Assembly: GCF_012933555.1 (NCBI RefSeq)
Contig: NZ_JABBPK010000001.1
Span: 3,078,001 to 3,142,000 of the forward strand
Origin: Niallia alba
GTDB lineage: Bacteria > Bacillota > Bacilli > Bacillales > Cytobacillaceae
Length of the DNA: 64,000 bases
Direction: 5' to 3'
Below the pieces are notes generated by a model. That model made no database searches. It saw only the letters and a program-made list of their open reading frames with translations, and was not told the origin of the DNA. Below, in pieces: positions 48,989 to 59,927 of the stretch. The translations under genes and the position numbers were made by a program. Numbering within the stretch: the first letter of the stretch is position 1; the number at the start of each line of letters is the position of its first letter.

Positions 48989-49585
48989 TCACCCTTTTCT
49001 CATTCTCTTATGATAAAAATAGCGATCAATCAAAATTCCACTTATACAAGAGAAAATGGTGGCAATAATGGTTGGTCCTACTATATCTGTCGGAGACGCA
49101 GAATGGTAATTCATCCTGATTGCAATTACTGTTGTTGGAATTAATGTAATACTTGAAGTATTTAGGGCAAGAAAGGTAATCATACTATTGCTTGCAGTAT
49201 TCTTGCCCCCATTCAATCGTTTCAATTCCTCCATTGCTTTAATTCCTAACGGTGTTGCTGCATTTCCCAACCCAAAGATATTTGCCATCATATTTGACAA
49301 GATATATCCCATTGCAGGGTGATTCTTTGGTATCTCTGGAAAAAGTCTTGCTACAAATGGTCTAAATAAGTTAGTAAGCTTTCGCAATAATCCTGCCTGC
49401 TCTGCTATTTTCATCATTCCGAGCCAGAAGACAAGAACACTAATCAGCCCAATACATATGGTTACTGCTTCTTTAGCTCCTGAGAATATTGCTTTGTTGA
49501 CTTCATCCATCGTTCCGTTTATTGCTGCGAACACAATACCGATAATAGCTAGGGCTGCCCAAATATAATTAACCATCCTTGCCAA
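48989..49585 (-). CDS. spmA: spore maturation protein A
   Basis: 198 residues, membrane protein with MANIFGLGNAATPLGIKAMEEL, the diagnostic SpmA segment. Overlaps dacB by 17 bp; dacB-spmA-spmB form the SigE-controlled operon known in B. subtilis, setting cortex cross-linking and core water content. Confidence 0.96.
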   Translation of the reverse strand: MARMVNYIWAALAIIGIVFAAINGTMDEVNKAIFSGAKEAVTICIGLISVLVFWLGMMKIAEQAGLLRKLTNLFRPFVARLFPEIPKNHPAMGYILSNMMANIFGLGNAATPLGIKAMEELKRLNGGKNTASNSMITFLALNTSSITLIPTTVIAIRMNYHSASPTDIVGPTIIATIFSCISGILIDRYFYHKRMRKG

Positions 49586-50720
49586 CCCCAGTCATTGCCA
49601 AAAACATGTTCTTAAAATAATCTAAAAAGCTTTTTGATTCCTTTGCCTTATCATGCTTAAAATGTATCGGTGTACGATCAACAAGCTTACCATCTAAATA
49701 GATTTTTGCTTCTCCAACAATTTCAGGCACATACTCTTGATTCTTTTGCCAATTTTTTTTAACTTTTAACAGACTGTATTCTACTTTAAATAGATCTTCT
49801 TCCTTGTCTGTAACAGGGTATTCTATGTCGGATTTGATATAAACTTTATTCTTATAAAATTTATTTTTAACCGATTTTATTTTCCCTTCCTCCAGAACCT
49901 GAACTTTTTTATACTCTTTAAAGGCTGTTTCAAACATATTTATATGATCATCCCAGTCATCTGGATCATTTAAAGTTACTGCTATATATTCAACTCCATC
50001 TTTTTCAGCTGTGCTAACTAACGTTCTTTTCGCTCTCTTTGTATAGCCAGTTTTGCCCCCAGTCGAATATTCATAAAGACTCGTTAATAGTTTGTTCTTA
50101 TTTCTCCAAACACGATCCCACTTATTATTTGAACTTTCCGAACGATAGCTTTCTGTGCCAGCAATTTTTTTATATGTATCATTATTCATTGCATAACGGG
50201 TAAGCAAAGCCATATCATACGCTGAGGAATAATGGTCTTCATGATCGTCAAGTCCGTGAGGATTAGCAAAATGAGTGTGCTTCATACCAATTTCTTCTGC
50301 CTTTTGATTCATTAAATAGACAAAACCATCTAAGCTTCCACCCACTGTTTCTGCGATTGCAACTGCAGCATCATTTCCAGAACGGAGCATTAATCCATAT
50401 ACAAGATCTTCTAGTTTTATTTTTTCTCCTGCCTCTAAATAGATGGACGACCCTTCCGTTTTTATTGCATTGTTACTAACAGTCACGGTTTCATCTAATT
50501 TCCCCGACTCGACTGCAAGTAATGCTGTCATTATTTTTGTAATACTAGCAATTCTTCGCTCCGTATGTGCATCCTTCTCAAAAATAACTCGTCCAGAATC
50601 TTGTTCCATTAAGATAGCACTTTGCGCATTGACGTACATTTGTGCACTGCTTTTTTGTGGAACAGCAAGAAACAGAATGGAGGTAATGATCGTAAGAATA
50701 ATAAGTTTACGTAATTTCAT
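49569..50720 (-). CDS. dacB: sporulation D-alanyl-D-alanine carboxypeptidase DacB (PBP5*)
   Basis: Trims stem peptides in the cortex and so limits cross-linking. 383 residues: signal peptide 1-26, penicillin-binding motifs SITK (SxxK, ~65), SGN (RSGNDAAVA, ~120) and KTG (GGKTGYTK, ~227), then a C-terminal domain. Signal and three motifs intact. A structured repeat lies 68 bp upstream of its start. Confidence 0.96.
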   Translation of the reverse strand: MKLRKLIILTIITSILFLAVPQKSSAQMYVNAQSAILMEQDSGRVIFEKDAHTERRIASITKIMTALLAVESGKLDETVTVSNNAIKTEGSSIYLEAGEKIKLEDLVYGLMLRSGNDAAVAIAETVGGSLDGFVYLMNQKAEEIGMKHTHFANPHGLDDHEDHYSSAYDMALLTRYAMNNDTYKKIAGTESYRSESSNNKWDRVWRNKNKLLTSLYEYSTGGKTGYTKRAKRTLVSTAEKDGVEYIAVTLNDPDDWDDHINMFETAFKEYKKVQVLEEGKIKSVKNKFYKNKVYIKSDIEYPVTDKEEDLFKVEYSLLKVKKNWQKNQEYVPEIVGEAKIYLDGKLVDRTPIHFKHDKAKESKSFLDYFKNMFLAMTGVGKDG

Positions 50721-50787
50721 TTAACACAACCTCGTCTCCTTTTATGGTTTGTACAAGTTTATGAAAAAAAAGACAGACATATGACTA

Positions 50788-50909
50788 ATAAAGTGAAACT
50801 TCCACGAGTGGGTGTTTTCCTTCCTCCCCCACTCATGGTTAGTTGAACTAATCGGACCTTTACTTAAGTTTGAGGAGGGAGTCTTACTGTCCGTTAAGAG
50901 TCGGATAAA
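50788..50909 (+). repeat. dispersed structured repeat, shortened copy
   Basis: ATAAAGTGAAACTTCC start and TAAGAGTCGGATAAA end. Hairpin 1 arm is CCACGAGTGGG and its partner CCCACTCATGG, with a C-G pair replaced by G-C, which keeps the stem. The left arm of hairpin 2 (ACGGACAGT) has been lost with about 45 nt. Confidence 0.88.
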
Positions 50910-50935
50910 TTAACACTTCACTTGTAAAACAAAAT

Positions 50936-50961
50936 ATGCAGCCCATATAATATGGCTGCAT
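50936..50961 (-). terminator. sodF terminator
   Basis: ATGCAGCC stem and complement around a 10-nt loop, then TATTTTGTTTT on the minus strand. Confidence 0.85.
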
Positions 50962-51009
50962 CTGAAAGATGAAGATAATCAAACTATTTTTTTTGATTAT
51001 TTGTTTCTT

Positions 51010-51903
51010 TTAATAAGGTCTCCACTTCAGTTCACTTGCTTTTAAAAATCTATTTTCAACATCTTTCCAGTTTACGATATCCCACCAATTATCTACATAT
51101 TCTCCCCTATTGTTTTTGTATTGCAAATAGTAAGCATGTTCCCAAACATCAAGTACTAATAGGGGAATCGTGTCCCACTGGGTTAACAGCATATGTCGTT
51201 CAGATTGAAGAACTTCTAAATGCCTTGCTCTTGGAGACCATACTAGAAGTGCCCAACCAACGCCCTCTACTGCTTTAGCAGCCTCTGTAAAATGCTCCTT
51301 AAATGCTGTAAAGCTCCCAAAATAATTGTTTATTTCCTCCATCAATATCCCTTTAGGTTCGCCACCACCTTTTGGACTCATGTTATTCCAAAAGATAGTA
51401 TGAAGATAATGCCCCGAACCATGGAAAGCAAGTTCTCTAGACCAATGTTTTACAAGTGCATAGTCCTTATTCTTTCTTGCTGCTTTCAGCTTTTCTTCTG
51501 CATTATTTAGTCCTGTTACATAGGATTGATGATGCTTTTGATGATGTAACTCCATAATTTCTTTGGAGATATAAGGTTCTAGAGCATCATAGGCGTAAGG
51601 TAACTTAGGTAATTGGTGCTTCCCTGCTGCAACGTTTGGTTCCTTCATAAATATCGTTCCAATCTGCTGCCTCTGTGCAAAATAGCTTTCCATCTGTTCG
51701 TGAAGATTTTCTGCTTCATGCTGTATTCTAATTAATTCTTCTGTTTCAATTGGTCGTCTCTGTACACCTTCCATTAACTGTGAAAACTTATCAAGCCTTT
51801 TCCAAATACTTTCTTCCTTTTGAACTGCTTCCGCTTCTAATAAACTTTTTAATTCCTGATTCCAAATCAACACATTTCTAACATATTCATTATAACTACT
51901 CAT
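51010..51903 (-). CDS. sodF: iron/manganese superoxide dismutase with N-terminal extension
   Basis: 297 residues. C-terminal ~200 residues are a SOD: PYAYDALEPYIS (N-terminal domain), the metal ligands in HQKHHQSYV (His), HSRELAFHGSGHYLHTIFW (His) and LDVWEHAYYLQY (Asp, His). Residues 1-85 form a helical extension (SYNEYVRNVLIWNQELKSLL) as in B. subtilis SodF. At the same place B. subtilis has ypuI, so the gene may have moved here. Confidence 0.88.
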   Translation of the reverse strand: MSSYNEYVRNVLIWNQELKSLLEAEAVQKEESIWKRLDKFSQLMEGVQRRPIETEELIRIQHEAENLHEQMESYFAQRQQIGTIFMKEPNVAAGKHQLPKLPYAYDALEPYISKEIMELHHQKHHQSYVTGLNNAEEKLKAARKNKDYALVKHWSRELAFHGSGHYLHTIFWNNMSPKGGGEPKGILMEEINNYFGSFTAFKEHFTEAAKAVEGVGWALLVWSPRARHLEVLQSERHMLLTQWDTIPLLVLDVWEHAYYLQYKNNRGEYVDNWWDIVNWKDVENRFLKASELKWRPY

Positions 51904-52039
51904 CTATATGTCAACTCCATTCTTTCCAAAATCGTTCTTATAAAAGGTATGACAAAAGGATGAGCATCATGTCTTTAAAATGGATGCATCCCTAAACTCG
52001 TTAATAAAATTAGTTGGACAATAGCAATACAAATAAAAA

Positions 52040-52065
52040 AGTATCTAAGCTATTGCCTAGATACT
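52040..52065 (-). terminator. scpAB terminator
   Basis: AGTATCTAgGC/GCTTAGATACT stem and T-run on the minus strand, 7 bp past the scpB stop. Confidence 0.85.
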
Positions 52066-52070
52066 CCTTC

Positions 52071-52664
52071 TTACTCTTCTATTTGCTGAAAAGATTCAAA
52101 AAATAAATCAGCCTCTTCTTGATTAAATTCTTCCTCTTTTTCTGCTAACGGAGGCAGTTCCCCTAAATTCTTTAAACCGAAATGGTCCAAAAACTCTTTT
52201 GTTGTTCCATAAAGTATTGCTCTGCCTGCTCCTTCTGCTCTACCAACTTCTTTAATTAGTGCCTTTGCTGATAGGGTATGAAGCGGTCTTTCTGTTTTAA
52301 CGCCTCTAATTTCTTCGATTTCAGCACGTGTAATTGGCTGCTTATATGCAATGATTGCCAACGTTTCTAAAGCAGCTTGTGATAAAGTCGAAGCATGCGG
52401 AGATTCCACTAATTTTTTCAGATAATCAGAATGCTCTTTCTTCGTTGCAAATTGATACGTACCAGCAATTTCAATAATAGAAATTCCTCTTGTTTTATCT
52501 TTACGATAACTTTTAATTAGCTCATCTATTAATTGTTCTACCTCTAATTGTTCCATTTCTAACACATGCATCAATTGCTTAATTGTTAATCCTTCATCTC
52601 CTGCAGCAAATAAGAGACTTTCAACGATTGCTTTCCAGTCATTCACTTTCAACCTTTTATTCAA
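52071..52664 (-). CDS. scpB: segregation and condensation protein B
   Basis: 197 residues, two winged helix domains: [22 protein letters not shown] and [24 protein letters not shown]. Works with ScpA and SMC in chromosome compaction. Overlaps scpA by 8 bp. Confidence 0.97.
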   Translation of the reverse strand: MNKRLKVNDWKAIVESLLFAAGDEGLTIKQLMHVLEMEQLEVEQLIDELIKSYRKDKTRGISIIEIAGTYQFATKKEHSDYLKKLVESPHASTLSQAALETLAIIAYKQPITRAEIEEIRGVKTERPLHTLSAKALIKEVGRAEGAGRAILYGTTKEFLDHFGLKNLGELPPLAEKEEEFNQEEADLFFESFQQIEE

Positions 52665-53409
52665 CTTCCTTTCCCATTACAAAAATATCTGCGAAGTTTC
52701 CTTCCTGTTCCACAAATACTTGCCGGCGCTTTAAAAGTTCTAAAATTGCCAAAAATGTCACTACGATATGTGATTTTGTCGCAATTGGAAAAAGTTCATC
52801 AAAGGATATTCTCCCTTTTTTATTTCTTAAGAACCCAACAATTTCTTCCATGCGATTTTCTATTGGTATTTCTTGTCTTGTGATTTTTGTCGCTAATGGC
52901 ACCTGTAATTTTTTTCGTTTCAGTAATTTTTGAAAAGCTGCTAACATGTCATATAAAGAAACATCTAACTCTTGTTTTGCATTTTCTTCCTTATTTAAGC
53001 TGAAATCCGATAAATCACTTGGAGGTTTTGTAAAAATAAGACCTCTTTCTAATTCCATCTCTTTTAAATCGTCTGCCGCCTCTTTAAATTTACGATATTC
53101 TACTAATCTTTCAATTAGTTCTTCCCGTGAATCTTCTTCTGGCTCATACATTAAATCGTCATCAAGTAAATCTTCTTCATGCTTTGGTAGGAGCATTTTA
53201 CTCTTAATGGCTAAAAGAGTCGCTGCCATCACCAAAAATTCACTTGCTACATCCAATTGTAACACTTGCATAGCATGAACATAATCTAAATATTGTTCTG
53301 TAATTTCTGCCACGTTAATATCATAAATATCAATTTCCAATTTATTGATTAAATGAAGAAGCAAATCTAGTGGTCCTTCAAAACTATCAATTTTCACATT
53401 ATAATGCAT
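52657..53409 (-). CDS. scpA: segregation and condensation protein A
   Basis: 250 residues from ATG 53409 ([21 protein letters not shown]). Kleisin subunit bridging the SMC head domains: N-terminal SMC-binding helix, acidic central loop ([15 protein letters not shown]), C-terminal winged helix ([32 protein letters not shown]). An ATG at 53412 and one at 53421 are alternatives. Confidence 0.96.
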   Translation of the reverse strand: MHYNVKIDSFEGPLDLLLHLINKLEIDIYDINVAEITEQYLDYVHAMQVLQLDVASEFLVMAATLLAIKSKMLLPKHEEDLLDDDLMYEPEEDSREELIERLVEYRKFKEAADDLKEMELERGLIFTKPPSDLSDFSLNKEENAKQELDVSLYDMLAAFQKLLKRKKLQVPLATKITRQEIPIENRMEEIVGFLRNKKGRISFDELFPIATKSHIVVTFLAILELLKRRQVFVEQEGNFADIFVMGKEVE

Positions 53410-53612
53410 CATTCTCACCAAATCCTATTAGAATACCCTTAACTTAATAATGATAGTATTAATATTAAAGAAAAACAATAGTTATCAAACAGAAAAATCA
53501 ACCAATTCACTATTTAAGTGTTATCATTACTTTTTTTAGCATTTATCGCTATAATAACAAACATATAATCGGTTGTTAATAAAAACTATTGGAAAAGAAA
53601 AAGGAGAAGAAT

Positions 53613-54131
53613 ATGTATCCAACGGAATATATGCAATTTCTTGTTCATTTTCATGGTGATCAAGACTTTTTCGAATGTCATGAGATCTTAGAAGATTTTT
53701 GGAAAAAGGTTGATAGTCGTAACAAAGAGTCTATTTGGGTAGGATTTATTCTTATAGCAGTCTCTTGCTACCATCACCGCAGAGAAAATTTTATGGGCGC
53801 CGAAAAAACGATACAAAAGAGCAGAAAACTATTGGAAAAGAAAAAAGAGGCAATAAGAGAATTAGGTCTTGATGATACAAGAATAATCCTTTTATTAAAG
53901 AATCAAGAGGATTGTATTAAAAATAAGCAGGTCTTCTTTCCATATCATTTACCTATTTCTGACCCACAGTTAGAAAGAAAATGTGCTCAATTAGCACATT
54001 CCATGGGGATGAAATGGAAAAAAAGTGAGCCAATTCCTTTGGAAATCGTTCACCGACATGTTATGCGTGATAGAAGTATCGTTATAAAAGAGCGCGAACA
54101 AGCACTCGAGAAAAAGAAAAGACAATGGTAA
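53613..54131 (+). CDS. ypuF: DUF309 family protein YpuF
   Basis: 172 residues from ATG 53613 (MYPTEYMQFLVHFHGDQDFFECHEILEDFW), after AAAGGAG; a start at 53589 is unsupported. The HxxxxFExHExLE motif marks DUF309. Function unknown. Divergent from scpA and convergent with ribT, as in B. subtilis. Confidence 0.92.
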   Translation: MYPTEYMQFLVHFHGDQDFFECHEILEDFWKKVDSRNKESIWVGFILIAVSCYHHRRENFMGAEKTIQKSRKLLEKKKEAIRELGLDDTRIILLLKNQEDCIKNKQVFFPYHLPISDPQLERKCAQLAHSMGMKWKKSEPIPLEIVHRHVMRDRSIVIKEREQALEKKKRQW

Positions 54132-54154
54132 GATTTATTCATTGGTTCTACAGT

Positions 54155-54219
54155 AAAAAGAGGCTTTTCCTTGGGGAAACCAATGTAATTGGTTTAATCC
54201 ACCTAGAAAAAGCCTCTTA
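54155..54219. terminator. bidirectional terminator between ypuF and ribT
   Basis: AAAAAGAGGCTTTTCC stem with inner AAACCAAT/ATTGGTTT; reads as a terminator from both directions. Confidence 0.88.
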
Positions 54220-54222
54220 TTT

Positions 54223-55130
<908 letters not shown>

Positions 55131-55145
55131 TTTTTAGGAGTTATG

Positions 55146-55316
55146 GTGAATAATAAAGGGAAAGAAAACATTATGATAAATAGGAAACCTATTACCGTTA
55201 AGATACGTCTATTAGATGTAGTTACTTTACATGACGTAATATTGTCCTATTTTAAAAAGATGTATAAGCGCTACTTTTACACTAATACAGCAGTTGGAAA
55301 AACAGGAGGGAATTGA
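55146..55316 (+). CDS. small basic hypothetical protein upstream of ypuA
   Basis: 56 residues from GTG 55146, 5 nt after AGGAG (an ATG sits 3 bp earlier but very close). The peptide begins MNNKGKENIMINRKPITVKI, then a leucine/valine-rich stretch and a basic, tyrosine-rich end (KKMYKRYFYTNTA). The stop TGA directly abuts the ypuA ATG (TGAATG), and the ypuA ribosome site lies inside it, so it may couple translation to YpuA. Not recognised; could be a leader. Confidence 0.5.
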   Translation: MNNKGKENIMINRKPITVKIRLLDVVTLHDVILSYFKKMYKRYFYTNTAVGKTGGN

Positions 55317-56183
55317 ATGAAAAAAAATAAACTTTTACTTATGGTACTTGCATTCTTACTATTAATACCGATTCCAGCTTATGCGGATGTCGCCGCTGGA
55401 GATATGATTATTACCCTTGGAGAAAACCTAACAGAGGAACAAAAGCAGCTTTTATTAACTGAAATGAAAGCTCCAGAAAATGCAGAAATTATTACTGTTT
55501 CCAATCAAGAAGAGCATCAATACTTAGGAAACTATATTTCAAAATCGTTAATTGGTACTAGAGCAATCTCTTCCTCTGCCATTACAATAGGGGACAAAGG
55601 TACCGGTATTCAAGTAACAACCAAAAATATAAACTGGGTTACCGATGAGATGTATATTAATGCCCTCATTACTGCAGGGGTAAAAGATGCAAAAATTTAT
55701 ATCACAGCACCTATTGAAGTTTCAGGTACTGCAGCACTGACAGGAATTATCAAAGCATATGAAGTGTCAACTGATACAGTTATCCCAGAAGACGTAAAGC
55801 AAGCTGCTAATGAAGAGATGGTAGAAACAGCAAATTTAGGAGAAGATATTGGACAAGAAGAAGCCACTGCTTTAATGGCTAAAATTAAAGAGCAAATAGC
55901 AGAGCAAAAACCAAAAACAGTAGAAGAGGTTCAAACAATTGTTCAAGATTCAGCAAAGGAACTAAATATCACACTAACCGAAGAACAATTACAGAGTCTT
56001 ATTTCTTTCTTTAATAAGCTGAAAGAACTTAACATCGATTGGAATCAAGTGGGTAATCAATTAAACGAAGCGAAAGATAAGTTAACTGGCTACTTGGATA
56101 GCGAAGAAGGACAAGGATTTTTAGCAAAGATTAAAGAAGTGTTTGCAAGCATTGTGGATGCAATCAAATCTTTCTTTTCTTAA
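55317..56183 (+). CDS. ypuA: DUF1002 secreted protein YpuA
   Basis: 288 residues with a signal peptide (1-24: LLLMVLAFLLLIPIPAYA). DUF1002 domain (~30-150: GDMIITLGENLTEEQ, GDKGTGIQVTT, GVKDAKIYITAPIEVSG), a second helical part and an unstructured end. Role unknown; in B. subtilis next to lysA and spoVA. GGAGGG precedes the ATG. Confidence 0.92.
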   Translation: MKKNKLLLMVLAFLLLIPIPAYADVAAGDMIITLGENLTEEQKQLLLTEMKAPENAEIITVSNQEEHQYLGNYISKSLIGTRAISSSAITIGDKGTGIQVTTKNINWVTDEMYINALITAGVKDAKIYITAPIEVSGTAALTGIIKAYEVSTDTVIPEDVKQAANEEMVETANLGEDIGQEEATALMAKIKEQIAEQKPKTVEEVQTIVQDSAKELNITLTEEQLQSLISFFNKLKELNIDWNQVGNQLNEAKDKLTGYLDSEEGQGFLAKIKEVFASIVDAIKSFFS

Positions 56184-56202
56184 TTTGCTTAACTATCCAC
56201 TA

Positions 56203-56237
56203 TTAAAAAAGGGAGTCTCATTGACTCCCTTTTTTAA
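56203..56237. terminator. bidirectional terminator between ypuA and lysA
   Basis: TTAAAAAAGGGAGTC stem, 5-nt loop, complement. Serves the convergent ypuA and lysA. Confidence 0.92.
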
Positions 56238-56240
56238 TAC

Positions 56241-57566
56241 TTATTTTTTTAATGAAGCTGCTTCTTTAAAAGGTAAATCTAATCGTAATAAATCTTCAAA
56301 CGATTCTCTTTTCACCACTAATTTTGTTTCGCCATTTTCCACGAACACAACTGGTGGCCTTGGGATACGATTATAATTATTTGCCATAGAATAACCGTAA
56401 GCACCTGTACAGAATACGGCAAGTACATCGTTTTCTCCCGCTTTTGGTAAAGGCAAATCCCAAATAAGCATATCTCCTGATTCACAGCATTTTCCTGCAA
56501 TCGAAACTGTTTCATCTGGAGCTTGTAAAGGTTTATTCGCAAGAACCGCTTCATATTTAGCTTGATATAGAGCTGGACGAATATTATCACTCATACCTCC
56601 ATCTATAGCTAAATAATTCCGCACGTTAGGTACTTCTTTTCGTGATCCAATTTTATATAAAGTCGTTCCTGCATCTCCTACGAGTGATCTCCCTGGCTCA
56701 ATCCATATTTCAGGCATCGTCATTTCGAGATTGCTTACTTGTTCTTTTACTTCCTTTATAATCACTTCCACATATTCAGCTGGCTGAATTGGATGGTCTT
56801 CCGACGTGTACCGAATGCCAAAGCCCCCACCTAAATTTAATACCTTTGATTCAAATGCATGTTTCACTTTCCATTCTATTAAATGCGCCATTATTTTTTG
56901 AGCAGCTAGGACAAATCCTGTTGTGTCAAAGATTTGTGAGCCAATATGGCAATGCAGTCCTAAAACTTCCACAAAAGGAGACTTAGTAGCCTTTAACAAA
57001 GCTTTCTCTGCTTGACCATTTTGCAAGTCGAATCCAAACTTTGAATCTTCTTGTCCTGTTAAAATATAATCATGCGTATGAGCTTCAATACCTGGCGTTA
57101 CCCTTAAAAGAATAGACATTTTTGTCTTTTTTTCTTCACATAATTGCTGAAGCATCTCTAGTTCATAAAAATTATCGACAACAATACAGCCAATCTGATA
57201 GTTAATCGCCATCAACAGTTCTTCTTTACTTTTGTTATTCCCATGAAAATGAATTCTATCTACAGGAAAATCAGCAGCTATTGCTGTATATAACTCACCA
57301 CCAGAAACAACATCTAATGACAAGCCTTCTTCTTCTGCTAATTGAACCATTGCAATAGTTGAAAAAGCTTTACTTGCAAAAGCAACTTGTGCCTTTACTC
57401 CAAGTTGATCAAAGGTGTGCTTAAATCCCCTAGCTCTTTCCCTAATCAATTCCACATCATATACATATACTGGTGTTCCAAATTTTTCGACTAATTGCAG
57501 CGTATCTACACCACCGATTTCAAGATGACCTGCATCATTCACTTTTGAAGTTCCGTAATAGTGCAT
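56241..57566 (-). CDS. lysA: diaminopimelate decarboxylase
   Basis: PLP enzyme making lysine from meso-diaminopimelate. 441 residues. PLP Lys in VAFASKAFST (~62), HCHIGSQIFD (~203), GGGFGIRY and the second-domain Cys region AGKCCESGDML (~345). GAGGGG before ATG. No lysine riboswitch is visible upstream; the upstream 284 bp carry two hairpins. Next to spoVAF as in B. subtilis. Confidence 0.97.
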   Translation of the reverse strand: MHYYGTSKVNDAGHLEIGGVDTLQLVEKFGTPVYVYDVELIRERARGFKHTFDQLGVKAQVAFASKAFSTIAMVQLAEEEGLSLDVVSGGELYTAIAADFPVDRIHFHGNNKSKEELLMAINYQIGCIVVDNFYELEMLQQLCEEKKTKMSILLRVTPGIEAHTHDYILTGQEDSKFGFDLQNGQAEKALLKATKSPFVEVLGLHCHIGSQIFDTTGFVLAAQKIMAHLIEWKVKHAFESKVLNLGGGFGIRYTSEDHPIQPAEYVEVIIKEVKEQVSNLEMTMPEIWIEPGRSLVGDAGTTLYKIGSRKEVPNVRNYLAIDGGMSDNIRPALYQAKYEAVLANKPLQAPDETVSIAGKCCESGDMLIWDLPLPKAGENDVLAVFCTGAYGYSMANNYNRIPRPPVVFVENGETKLVVKRESFEDLLRLDLPFKEAASLKK

Positions 57567-57605
57567 TAATTCCCCTCTATTCTCTATAAAATATGTCCCC
57601 TATTA

Positions 57606-57643
57606 AAAACAGACAGTCTATTGTGGAAGAACTTGTCTGTTTT
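57606..57643 (-). terminator. hairpin upstream of lysA
   Basis: AAAACAGACA stem and exact complement, 18-nt loop, minus strand followed by TTAATAGGGG. Either a terminator for spoVA read-through or a lysA leader structure. Confidence 0.7.
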
Positions 57644-57772
57644 CGTTACCTATTTATCCCACAAATTAATAATTGTAGTTCTCTTCAAATCGTTAAAGTT
57701 CCACTTTAATTATCCAAATGTATCATAAATGGAGACAATTCTCAATAGCTGATCACCTAATATACGGGAGAA

Positions 57773-57813
57773 AGGCAGAATTATCTCCTCTCCTAAAAGA
57801 AAAGTATCTGCCT
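57773..57813 (-). terminator. weak hairpin after spoVAF
   Basis: AGGCAGA/TCTGCCT stem with a long loop, TTTCTCC after; low confidence as the first spoVA terminator. Confidence 0.4.
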
Positions 57814-57850
57814 GTCAAATAGTAATCGTGTCTTGGTCGTCTTAAAGCGC

Positions 57851-59329
57851 TTATGGCTGCTTATAACGATCTCCCGGATGCAAATGGCTTGGTCTTACTT
57901 TGTTGCCTGGAACTGCACGACGAACAAGAATTTGTCCTAAAGCGAGTGGATGAAACGGAATAAATGGCCATAAATAAGGAACATTTAGTGTTCTAGTCCG
58001 GATTAGGAATAAAAGATACAGCGTCATGCCAATCACAAATCCAGGTGTATGGAAGAATGCTACAAGGATCAACAAAATCAGTCGAACAATTTTGTTGGCA
58101 ATCCCCAATTCATAACTTGGGGTAGCAAAGTTACCGATGGCAGCAACTGACACATAAAGGATTACTTCTGGAACAAATAAACCAACATCTATTGCAATTT
58201 GTCCAATGAGTACAGCTGCTATTAATCCCATTGCAGTTGATAATGGTGTCGGAGTATGAATCGCCGCAATCCGTAAAAATTCAAGTCCTAAGTCTGCAAT
58301 AAAGATTTGGACCACAATTGGAATATTGGTCGTTTCATTTGGGCCGATAAACGCAATCCTCTCAGGCAATAGAGATGGTTCTAATACCACTAAAAACCAC
58401 AATGGCAGGAAAAGTATCGAAGCGATAACACCTAAAAATCTTACCCATCTTATAAAAGTTCCGACCATTGGAGCTTGTCTATATTCTTCTGCATGCTGCA
58501 GATGATGAAAAAAGGTTGCTGGTGTAATAATTACACTCGGGGATGTATCTACATATATAATAACATGACCTTCTAATAAATGAGTCGCAGCTACATCTGC
58601 TCGTTCTGTATATCTTACGAGTGGGTATGGATTATAGCCTTGCTTTAATAAATACTCTTCTATTGTTTTGTCTGCCATTGTCATTCCATCTGTTTTTATG
58701 TTTTTTATTTCCTTTTTGACTATATTAATTAAATCTGGATCTGCTACTCCATCAATATATCCAACGGCAATATCTGTTTTCGAACGCTCTCCTATTCTCA
58801 TAATTTCAAAGCGCAAGCGTTCATCTCTAATTCTTCTTCTAGTAATTGCCGTGTTTACAATTATATTTTCCACAAAGCCATCCCGTGAACCCCGGACTAC
58901 CTTTTCTGTATCTGGCTCTTCTGGCATTCTTCCTGGATAGCTTCTTACATCAACAATAAGACCATGGTCATACCCTTCAATTACAACGGCAATCAACCCT
59001 GAAAGAACTTGGTCAACCAATTCGTCCATTTTTTCAATCTTTTGGACACTTTGATGCACTAATTGATTTTGAACGATATCAAATATATTGTTTGCTTGTG
59101 ATTTTCGATCAATGTCATTTAAAAATAAGAGCTGCTCCAATAATTCAGCAATCAATACACTATCACATAGCCCATTCACATAATATAAATTGACTTCTTT
59201 TCGCATTACTTTTATTTTACGAACACCTAGATCAAAGCTAGTTCCGAGTCCAACCCGATCCTTCATATACTTTTCTATTTTATCTAAATCCTCGTATATT
59301 TGGATCTTCTTTTCAGTCTTGCTGCTCAT
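57851..59329 (-). CDS. spoVAF: stage V sporulation protein AF
   Basis: 492 residues from ATG 59329. GerA-type protein: large soluble N-terminus (1-290), then five membrane segments (from ~295) and a cytosolic C-terminus. Contains [21 protein letters not shown] and [18 protein letters not shown], typical of GerA/SpoVAF. Enhances germination signalling in B. subtilis. Overlaps spoVAEA. Last gene of the operon. Confidence 0.95.
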   Translation of the reverse strand: MSSKTEKKIQIYEDLDKIEKYMKDRVGLGTSFDLGVRKIKVMRKEVNLYYVNGLCDSVLIAELLEQLLFLNDIDRKSQANNIFDIVQNQLVHQSVQKIEKMDELVDQVLSGLIAVVIEGYDHGLIVDVRSYPGRMPEEPDTEKVVRGSRDGFVENIIVNTAITRRRIRDERLRFEIMRIGERSKTDIAVGYIDGVADPDLINIVKKEIKNIKTDGMTMADKTIEEYLLKQGYNPYPLVRYTERADVAATHLLEGHVIIYVDTSPSVIITPATFFHHLQHAEEYRQAPMVGTFIRWVRFLGVIASILFLPLWFLVVLEPSLLPERIAFIGPNETTNIPIVVQIFIADLGLEFLRIAAIHTPTPLSTAMGLIAAVLIGQIAIDVGLFVPEVILYVSVAAIGNFATPSYELGIANKIVRLILLILVAFFHTPGFVIGMTLYLLFLIRTRTLNVPYLWPFIPFHPLALGQILVRRAVPGNKVRPSHLHPGDRYKQP

Positions 59330-59891
59330 AAAAACCACTTCTTTCTAAAATATATTCTACGGCTTTCCGAGTAATCGGGGCACCTTTTTCATAAGAGTCC
59401 TTTTTTCCCATCTTTCCAATGTCTCCGATGCCAACAACAAGAGGGAGATTTAGCTCGTCTAAGATGTACACTGTATCTCCATTTACTCTTCCTAACTCCA
59501 TTTCTGGAATTCCGTATTTATCAACACCATAAGGCGTTAATTCTCCATCTTGATCTATTGCAACATCAATTTTCGTCCATTCCTCCCTTCTCGTTCTGCT
59601 TGCCACAGCAATAACCCCTAAAACTTCTAAATCAGGATGTGTAGCTATGTATTTAAGCGCTTTTTCACCAATACCTTCTCCGACAAAACCACTGTCGTCA
59701 AACATAACTAATACTGGGTCATTTTTTGCTCGTTTTATAAGGGAAAGAATTTCTTCTCCACTATGGTGGCTAGGGTTGCCAAAGGAAGTAGAAATACATC
59801 TCCCTCCTATTTCTTTTGCTACTATCTCAACGGCTCTTTTGGCATACTCATCTCCATCTGTTATAAGAATTACCCTTCTCCTATTTTCCAT
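59313..59891 (-). CDS. spoVAEA: stage V sporulation protein AE (SpoVAEA)
   Basis: 192 residues, soluble: [57 protein letters not shown]. Cytosolic SpoVAEA of the DPA-transport operon, not the small membrane SpoVAEB. Directly preceded by spoVAB with a 36-bp gap, although spoVAC, spoVAD and spoVAEB normally lie between. Confidence 0.93.
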   Translation of the reverse strand: MENRRRVILITDGDEYAKRAVEIVAKEIGGRCISTSFGNPSHHSGEEILSLIKRAKNDPVLVMFDDSGFVGEGIGEKALKYIATHPDLEVLGVIAVASRTRREEWTKIDVAIDQDGELTPYGVDKYGIPEMELGRVNGDTVYILDELNLPLVVGIGDIGKMGKKDSYEKGAPITRKAVEYILERSGFYEQQD

Positions 59892-59927
59892 TTTCCATAC
59901 TTCCTTTCTTCTTCCATTACATTGTCA

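Noticed and set aside
57567-57850. Lysine riboswitch upstream of lysA
   Set aside because: No conserved L-box blocks; only simple hairpins are present.
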